Shown piece by piece: positions 8,325 to 13,500 of a stretch of DNA of 13,500 nucleotides; the first letter of the stretch is position 1, and the number at the start of each line of letters is the position of its first letter. Below the pieces are notes generated by a model. That model searched no databases. It had not been told where the DNA came from and was given only the letters and a program-made list of their open reading frames with translations. Source of the stretch: Chrysomallon squamiferum (lineage: Eukaryota; Mollusca; Gastropoda; Neomphalida; Peltospiridae); contig CM022672.1 in the NCBI GenBank assembly GCA_012295275.1, positions 23,997,430 through 24,010,929 of the forward strand. Reading direction: 5' to 3'. The position numbers and the translations under genes were made by a program.

Positions 8325-11300
8325 GTGACATCCTCATTTATCTTCGTTACTGTTTTATGGACGGACGTACACACAAATAAATGGACTGACAAACAGATCA
8401 GACAACAACACATTAATATATATGTGTGTATGTATGTATGTGTTTACATAATTTATTAGTTAGTTTATGTATTTTCAGGAGAGGAGGTTACAGACCAGTG
8501 GTATGCAGAAGCGAGGATGTATCAATTTGGCGCTGAACCAGAGTCCTACGACTTCAGTGAGTTTGATTACCTTTCAGTATGTATGTATGTATACAGGTGT
8601 GTCTGTGTATGTATGTATGAATGTATGTATGCAGGTGTGTCTGTGTATTTATGTATGTATGTATGTATAAATGTATGAATTTTATCAAATGTGCAGGTGT
8701 TTTACATCAGATTTCGTAATTGAAGAGAAAAAGAAAAATAATTTTTTTTATTTTTTTTTTTTATCTGATTTTAGATCATTTCACTCAGATTGTGTGGAAA
8801 GATACCAAAGAGTTGGGAGTTGGAAAATCACAGTCAAATGACGGGAAGACAATCGTAGTAGTCATGTATTTTCCAGCCGGCAACATGATGGGCGAATACA
8901 CAAAGAACGTTTTAATACCTAAAGACGGTGTCATCGTTACCAGGGAAAAAGCATCAGGTATATATGATATTCAATGTGACGTCTGTTTCACATTTCACTA
9001 TAAATAAAACAGTTCTCCATTTTAGTTTTCTTTTGCACACACTCGGTGAGTATATGTGTATTCGTATTCGTTTATACTTTTTTCCTTCGTTTATTATTAT
9101 TATTGTTATTGTTGTTGTTGTTGTTATTATTGTTATTATTGTAGTACTAGATGAAGCTATAGAAGCAGTAATAGTAGCTGTATCACTATTATTTATATTA
9201 ATAATATTAGTAGTAGTAAGTAGTAAATGATGATGTTGTAGCAGAAACTGTAGAAACAGCTGCTGTATTAGTAATACTACTGGCTGAGGATCCTTTATCC
9301 GACGAAATTACGAAATCCGAATTTTTTTCCGAGTAGTAGAAATAATAATATCTTTTTTTTGCATATACAAACCGTATTTTATGCACAAAATTATTCAAAA
9401 TGTATTCTTAAAAACGCTGCACACTATCTTTGTAAGCTGTATATAAAAATTAAATGGAATTCATATTTAGACGTAGATTCTATTCCCATGTTTTCTCCTT
9501 AAATTCCAAATTCCGAAATATTCCGAAAACAGAAACACTTCTGGTCTCAAACATTCCGAATAAAGGATTCTCAAACTGTAATAGTAACATCAGCTTTAAT
9601 AAATGTAGTGTTGATGGTAGAAGCAGTAGTAGTAGTTGTTGTTGTAGTGGCAGTAGAATCAGCAGCAGTATTAGTACTGGCAGTGGTTTTAAAAGAGTAG
9701 TGATAATAAGAAAAGTAATAGTAGTTGATGTTGTTGGTGTTGTAATAGCGTTTTGGTTCAGGATTCTTTTGTTTTCTTTTTTCCAGTAGCATCACCAGAG
9801 AGAAAAAGGCAAGACAAGGCAAGTGTCTCCCGCGAAGTGAAATACTTCTACGAAGAGGACGATCTTCCCTATGAAGAAACGTCCAGTACGTTCTTCACTA
9901 GAGAAATGGTGACACCATCACGTCAAGATTATGCTTCTTCTCGATACATACAAATGCCTAGCAATCAAGTTGTCACTCGCAAAGTTGTAAGGGAACCAGA
10001 TGGCACTGAAGTTGTCTATGAGGAAACTAGGAATGGAGGAGGATTTGAAAAATTCAAACCGGGTCAGGAAAATATGTTTTCTGAAGATGCGACGTCGTCT
10101 TTGTTTGGGACCATGAATGACAACTTTTTCGACAATGGTTCATCTCCGTCATTTGACAGCAGGAGAGTATACCCTGGCGCAGAAGCGAAAAACTACCGAA
10201 CATATACGGTTGTCGAGGGAGTAGGACCCAACAAGGTAAGCAAGACCATCACCGAGGAAATAACCACAACACCAACTGGAAAGAGGATTGTGAAACAAAC
10301 TGAGACAGTCAATCCGATTGGCGGGTTTGCCTCTGGAAATTTCAGTGTGAGTTTATAATAAAAATAATAAAGACAAATATTAGTCAAAATGGGAATCTGG
10401 CAGAAAGTATGAAATTTAGTCCCTAAGAAATTTAAGTGAATCCAAATTTAAATGCAAGAACATGATACAGGCAATGCTTTTACTTTCAGCCAGATCCCTA
10501 TAATTTGTTTATCACAGGCTTGGATATTTTTCTGTCTCCTGAAAGGTAAACATAAACGCGTATTAAGGTAGCCTATAGTGAAGAGGCAATAGCGTAGCCA
10601 GGTATCATGGGGTTTACAGCTGTTTCAATGTTTCTTAAAATCATAGAAATATATGTTTTCTTTCACCATTTTATTACTCGAGCATAGATGTGGAGTTTAA
10701 AAGATATTGTTCATCCGTTTGTTTGTTTGTTTGTTTGTTTTGGGCGTTTTTTTGAGGAAGGAGGATTGGTTTGCTTTTTTACCTTTCTCTGCTGATTTCA
10801 CAAAAGGAATAAAGATAAAATCATTTTTATAACTCATTTTTATTACTGATTATATTCATTATGATGGAACTGGTTTCAGTACGACACTTTTTGTGTGTCT
10901 TCATATTTGAAGTTACAATGTTTATTCTAAGTAACATGTTCTTTACTTTTGCTCACAATTATATTTACGAACTCCAATAATATTCTCCAGAGAAATACTA
11001 GTGGTTTTAGGGAAAATACCTGCTAAATTGTAGACCATACTGCCAATAATCACGTCTGAGAATAAAGTGTAATTCACAAAAATCAGTTATATAATTATTT
11101 ATCTGTTTAATCTTCATATAGAGAAAAAGAAAATTTAAATGTTGGAATAAAAATATTGGAATAATACCTAATATTCAATTATTTTCGTTTCTGAATTGAA
11201 TGCATTATAGGAGAACAAGCTCGAGTTAGGTCTGATAAAAATATAAACACGTAATACCAGTACAAATTTCAGACATCATTTGCAGATGCAATACATTGAT

Positions 11301-13412
11301 TCAAAGCGATCACGAGCATAATGAATTTAAATGAATCTTAGTTTCCCCACAGTCCATATATGCATAGGCATTTTTGAACTAGTGGTATTGTCTTTATCGT
11401 TTGCTTCCATTTAAATCAGATCGAACATATCCTAAAACTATTTTATATCAAATTTCATGCTTACTGTCAAGTGTATATATTTGTTTACCTCTATTGTCGT
11501 AACAGTTTTCAGAAATAATTACTATCAGCTATGAATTCAAATAACATAAGCATTATGATTATATAATCTTTTCTTTTATTTGTCACTTATTTATTTATCT
11601 GTTCGTTTTTGAGTTTATTTTGTTTATCATTGCGAACATATTCTTAATATAATCCTTAAATCATATATATGCTATTGTTATTTATTACAAAATCGTCATG
11701 AATAAAAAGTACTGAAACTACTACTGTTACTACTAATCCCTTACTATTATTACTGTAACAATAATATTATTATAATTAATGTGTGTGTTATAGTTACCAT
11801 CATCATCAACCGCATCATGATAATATTTATGCATTCCTATTATTTACAGAACAATTGCGGTGCTGTCGTTTCATCTCTAGCAGATTGTGCTGACACTCTA
11901 TTACCACAGCCTTCAAAGGTATGTCGAGTATGATTTTGATTAAATAAAAACTGTGGATCTTAAAAATTAATTGCTAATACTAACTGGTATCCACGATAAA
12001 GAATTGTTTTAAAAAGAGTATCATGATTTTTGTCTACAATAGAAAATATGTTATAACAAATATACGACATTATAAATAAATGATATGCATTACCATGATT
12101 GTTATACAGGAACAGAAAATGTATAACTCATTTGATGTTTTATCTTTGCATAAAGAAAGCTACTGAAGTGGTTTACAAAGATTATTTACATGCGAAATAC
12201 AACGTTAACAATCTATTAGAAATGTTTTCGTTAGTATTGATAAATATTTAAACGACAGTGAGGTATGAGGTAAAGAGAAAGCTCTTTCAAACGTCTTGTG
12301 TTCTCTTATCAGATCCCTTCAAAGAAGAACAAATCAAAAACACCTTTTATAGAAAGTCTTATAGACGCACACAATCGTCGCCGTGCAAAGCATGGAGTTC
12401 CTGACTTGATGTACAGTGAGGATCTCACGAAATATGCCCAAGAGTGGGCAGAGTTCTTGGCAGTGAGAGACGTGTTAGACCACAGTCCTTGTGTCCTACA
12501 TGGACATCGTTTAGGAGAGAGCATTGCCTATAAATGGAGCGCACTGAGATCAGACTTTTCAGGTAATTTTTAATATTGTAATAATACATTTTACAGTAGA
12601 GTCATTGTCTTTAGCAGGTATTGTTCGGACAATATGCTATAAGTAGGTCAGAATTTTCACAATATATTTAATTCTGGGTATATGACAGAAATTTTCTCAC
12701 AATATATTTAACTCTGTATTCATGACGGTCGTGTTCTGACAGTGTATTTAATTTTATCTTTATGATGTTAGTGATCTGATAGTATAACGATGGTAGTCCT
12801 CTGACAGTATTTAATTTACGTATGTGATGGTAGTCGTCTGATAGTATTTAATTTACGTATGTGATGGTAGTCGTCTGATAGTATTTAATTTACGTATGTG
12901 ATGGTAGTCGTCTGATAGTATTTAATTTCTGTACGTGATGGTAGTCGTCTGATAGTATTTAATTTATGTACGCGATGGTAGTCGTCTGATAGTATTTAAT
13001 TTATGTACGTGATGGTAGTCGTCTGATAGTATTTAATTTATGTATGTGATGGTAGTCTTCTGACAGTACATTTAATATGTGTTTACGATGGTAGTGTTGC
13101 GATAGTAAATTATATATATATGAAAATAGCCTTCTGACTTATTTTTAATTATATGTATGTGATGATCGCATTTTGACAGTATATTTAATCAAATGTATAT
13201 GCTGGGTGCTGGCATTTTCATATTATATATAAATCTGTTTATATAAGGACAATGTTCTAGCAATATATTTAATTATGATTATATAGCGATTGTGTTCTGA
13301 TAATATATTACATATCGAATATTTTCTCTTGTAGGCGATGAACTTTCTGATCAGTGGTATAGTGAAAAATCGGGATATGATTTCGAATCAAACAATCCAG
13401 TAGCTGGCTGTG
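8093..13412 (+). CDS. Tandem-CAP GAPR-1/GLIPR2-like protein, seven exons, 3' end beyond the window
   Basis: Joined exons 8093-8324, 8479-8556, 8775-8957, 9787-10346, 11850-11918, 12313-12562 and 13335-13412 give 483 codons plus one base, with every intron GT-AG and every phase matching. Order: CAP domain 1 (residues about 5-152), linker (about 153-385), CAP domain 2 (from about 386, cut off before its HFT-type motif). The family is CAP/SCP/PR-1, closest to GAPR-1, a cytosolic or Golgi-membrane-associated lipid-binding protein. Supporting motifs are AHNNYR, GENVA, DQWYAE, HFTQIVW and YFPAGN in domain 1, and AHNRRR, DHS, GES and DQWYSE in domain 2. There is no signal peptide, residues 1-351 contain no cysteine, and residue 2 is Ala rather than the Gly needed for N-myristoylation. 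The start is favoured by ACAATGG context and an in-frame TAA at 8078-8080. Function beyond the family is not readable from sequence. The CAP assignment is firm; joining all exons into one transcript is inference. Confidence 0.85.
8325..8774 (+). other. Introns 1 and 2 with (TATG)n repeats
   Basis: Intron 1 (8325-8478, 154 nt) has a short TATG/TG tract at 8421-8441. Intron 2 (8557-8774, 218 nt) is largely TATG repeat at 8577-8681, in which the word CAGGTGTGTCTGTGTAT occurs at 8594 and again at 8632, a 38-bp duplication. Its 3' end is a long T-rich tract before the TTTTAG acceptor. The span 8325-8774 includes exon 2, listed separately. Confidence 0.75.
8479..8556 (+). CDS. Exon 2: central CAP domain 1 with DQWYAE motif
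   Basis: A 78-nt exon between ATTTTCAG and GTGAGT, phase 1 at both ends, encoding residues 78-103 and the first base of Asn104. It holds DQWYAE (83-88), with Glu88 the third tetrad residue. The distance from Trp85 to His105 in the next exon is 20 residues, the same as I recall for human GAPR-1, so nothing is missing between the motifs. The second-domain counterpart at 13335-13412 has exactly the same length and phase. Confidence 0.88.
8775..8957 (+). CDS. Exon 3: C-terminal half of CAP domain 1 (HFTQIVW and YFPAGN)
   Basis: A 183-nt exon from TTTTAG to CAG before GTATAT, phase 1 at both ends, encoding residues 104-164. It carries the CAP1 signature NHFTQIVW (104-111; His105 is the fourth tetrad residue), the KELGVGKS strand (115-122) and the GAPR-1-like YFPAGN motif (135-140), then a TKNVLIPK tail (146-153) where GAPR-1 itself ends. 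Asn104 replaces the glycine common before the histidine. Reading through the donor gives 16 further residues and a stop at 9005-9007 that overlaps an AATAAA (9003-9008), so a short single-CAP isoform is possible but unproven. Confidence 0.92.
9091..9279. repeat. Degenerate trinucleotide array, left of the MITE
   Basis: Mixed TTA, TTG and TAG/GTA triplets with scattered substitutions in intron 3. The similar array at 9579-9750 suggests the Tigger-like element inserted into one older microsatellite tract. Confidence 0.75.
9280..9578. mobile_element. TcMar/Tigger-like MITE in intron 3
   Basis: A 299-bp element with TA on both sides (9278-9279 and 9579-9580), the target duplication of the Tc1/mariner superfamily. 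The left end (CTGGCTGAGGATCCTTTATCC) and the inverse of the right end (CAGTTTGAGAATCCTTTATTC) agree at most positions. The inside repeats TCCGAA words near both ends and contains TGCACAAAATTATT (9383-9396) and GAAACACTTCTGGTC (9531-9545). As I recall, these words and their order are those of mammalian Tigger2-type elements. There is no transposase frame, so it is a non-autonomous deletion derivative. Confidence 0.72.
9579..9750. repeat. Degenerate (TAG/GTA)n array, right of the MITE
   Basis: TAG/AGT triplets mixed with TTG and CAG variants, running almost to the polypyrimidine tract before exon 4. The long reading frames across this tract on both strands are repeat artefacts. Confidence 0.75.
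9787..10346 (+). CDS. Exon 4: long low-complexity linker between the CAP domains
   Basis: A 560-nt exon between TTTTCTTTTTTCCAG and GTGAGT, entering in phase 1 and leaving in phase 0, encoding residues 165-351. I recognise no domain. It is rich in Ser, Thr, Glu and Gly, has no cysteine or membrane segment, and starts basic (PERKRQDK, 168-175). An 18-residue strand-turn-strand-like pattern occurs at 228-245 and again in register at 320-337, with conserved T, V/I, P, G and V/I; a related copy lies at 305-319. Base composition is far more GC-rich than the surrounding introns, and the frame is open throughout, which supports real coding. An internal AAG before GTAAGC at 10236 is a second usable phase-0 donor, which would drop 37 residues. 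The last part likely folds as short hairpins or is disordered. Confidence 0.82.
10347..11849 (+). other. Intron 4, AT-rich, no gene
   Basis: A 1503-nt intron with donor GTGAGT and acceptor TTTACAG. It begins with an in-frame TAA (10356-10358) and two AATAAA words (10357-10362, 10366-10371). It holds a (TTTG)n run (10718-10740), a short CG-containing stretch with AATAGCGTAGCCAGG (10590-10604) that looks like transposon debris, and a degenerate ACT/ATT tract (11714-11775). I see no further exon or RNA gene. Confidence 0.6.
11850..11918 (+). CDS. Exon 5: small 69-nt exon in the linker, possible cassette
   Basis: A 69-nt stretch between TATTATTTACAG and GTATGT, phase 0 at both ends, encoding residues 352-374. 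It brings the first cysteines of the protein (Cys354 and Cys364, in NNCGAVV and LADCADT). Exon 4 leaves in phase 0 and exon 6 enters in phase 0, so this exon can be skipped without changing frame. The support is splice-site quality, phase and local composition; there is no homology I recognise, so it is less certain than the CAP exons. Confidence 0.62.
11919..12312 (+). other. Intron 5, AT-rich, nothing notable
   Basis: A 394-nt intron from GTATGT to TTATCAG. It is AT-rich without microsatellites and shows no extra exon. Confidence 0.65.
12313..12562 (+). CDS. Exon 6: N-terminal half of CAP domain 2
   Basis: A 250-nt exon from TTCTCTTATCAG to TCAG before GTAATT, entering phase 0 and leaving phase 1, encoding residues 375-457. 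After a basic stretch (SKKNKSK, 377-383) the CAP domain begins: AHNRRRAKHGVP (393-404), DHS with His431, and GES with Glu443. Unlike domain 1, the first two tetrad residues are intact. The phase-1 exit falls at the same point in the domain as the end of exon 1, which supports an internal duplication. Cys434 has no counterpart in domain 1. Confidence 0.9.
12640..13318. repeat. Decayed flanks of the same minisatellite filling intron 6
   Basis: Outside the core, words such as TTCTGACAGT, ATATTTAAT and GATGTTAGTG recur about every 37-43 bp on both sides (for example around 12660-12788 and 13087-13318). Nearly all of the 772-nt intron 6 (12563-13334) therefore derives from one expanding and ageing repeat. 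Confidence 0.75.
12789..13086. repeat. 37-bp minisatellite core in intron 6
   Basis: Units start at 12789, 12826, 12863, 12900, 12937, 12974, 13011 and 13048, each beginning GATGGTAGTC and containing CTGAYAGTA and TTTAATTT. All spacings are 37 bp until the last (39). Units 2 and 3 are identical or nearly so, while the outer units carry a CTGACAG variant. The homogeneous middle points to recent unequal exchange or slippage. Confidence 0.93.
13335..13412 (+). CDS. Exon 7: central CAP domain 2 with DQWYSE motif
   Basis: A 78-nt exon between TTTTCTCTTGTAG and GTAAGT, phase 1 at both ends, encoding residues 458-483. DQWYSE (463-468) supplies the third tetrad residue, Glu468; GYDF (471-474) follows as in GAPR-1. 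Exon length and phase match exon 2 exactly. The next exon should begin with the HFT-type motif, but the window ends 88 bases into the intron, so the gene is cut here by the window rather than broken. Confidence 0.9.
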
Positions 13413-13500
13413 GTAAGTAAAGTACATTGAAATACGTTTCCGTGGTAAAATCTATCATATTCCTGTAAATGACAAATGAATGGTTGGTTTATCATAAGAA
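13413..13500 (+). other. Start of intron 7, cut by the window end
   Basis: Begins GTAAGT after exon 7; no acceptor or further exon is seen before the window ends. Confidence 0.7.

Noticed and set aside
8467-8670. 67-codon frame overlapping exon 2
   Set aside because: It is in a different frame from the CAP coding and runs into TATG repeats; the exon 2 frame matches the CAP family.
8594-8681. CAG-containing sites in intron 2 as a micro-exon
   Set aside because: Candidate segments break the phase, and the spacing between exon 2 and exon 3 motifs is already right without one.
12640-13318. CRISPR-like regular array
   Set aside because: The units are directly contiguous with no unique spacers; it is a minisatellite in an intron.
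8093-13412. Secreted or venom CRISP-type CAP protein
   Set aside because: No signal peptide, no cysteines in domain 1 or most of the linker, no cysteine-rich C-terminal domain, and GAPR-1-type YFPAGN motif.

Overview
This is eukaryotic genomic DNA, most likely from a mollusc and possibly a cephalopod. The evidence is a strongly AT-rich background, very dense and long di-, tri- and tetranucleotide microsatellites, short coding exons with clear GT-AG introns, and a mollusc-like repeat word (AAGGGAAATAACTC, 3666-3679). The taxon is an inference, not something a marker gene proves. There are no bacterial features, CRISPR arrays or rRNA genes.

Layout. Positions 1 to about 7600 have no gene I can support. 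They are AT-rich spacer broken by microsatellites, with a few stretches that stand out: a CpG-dense complex block (1021-1280), a lone exon-like segment (4358-4472), a weak tRNA-like relic (5929-5987) and a strong imperfect hairpin (6254-6360). From about 7600 to 8083 lies the probable upstream region of the one clear gene. It carries a near-perfect 30-bp palindrome with two inverted CRE-like sites and a possible non-coding leader exon.

The gene runs on the plus strand from 8093 and leaves the window on the right. Seven exons (8093-8324, 8479-8556, 8775-8957, 9787-10346, 11850-11918, 12313-12562, 13335-13412) join with consistent phases into one open frame of 483 codons. It encodes a GAPR-1/GLIPR2-like CAP-domain protein with two CAP domains joined by a linker of about 220 residues. 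The two domains share intron positions, phase and a 78-nt middle exon, so they arose by duplication inside the gene. There is no signal peptide and no cysteine in the first 351 residues, which fits an intracellular GAPR-1-type protein rather than a secreted CRISP. Domain 1 has lost the first histidine of the CAP tetrad (Gln51), while domain 2 keeps it (His431).

The introns are informative. Intron 3 holds a roughly 299-bp TA-flanked element that closely resembles Tigger-type (TcMar) MITEs, sitting inside a trinucleotide microsatellite. Intron 6 is almost entirely an ageing 37-bp minisatellite with a homogeneous core and decayed flanks. Intron 4 is plain AT-rich sequence. No second gene that would form a pathway with this one is visible.
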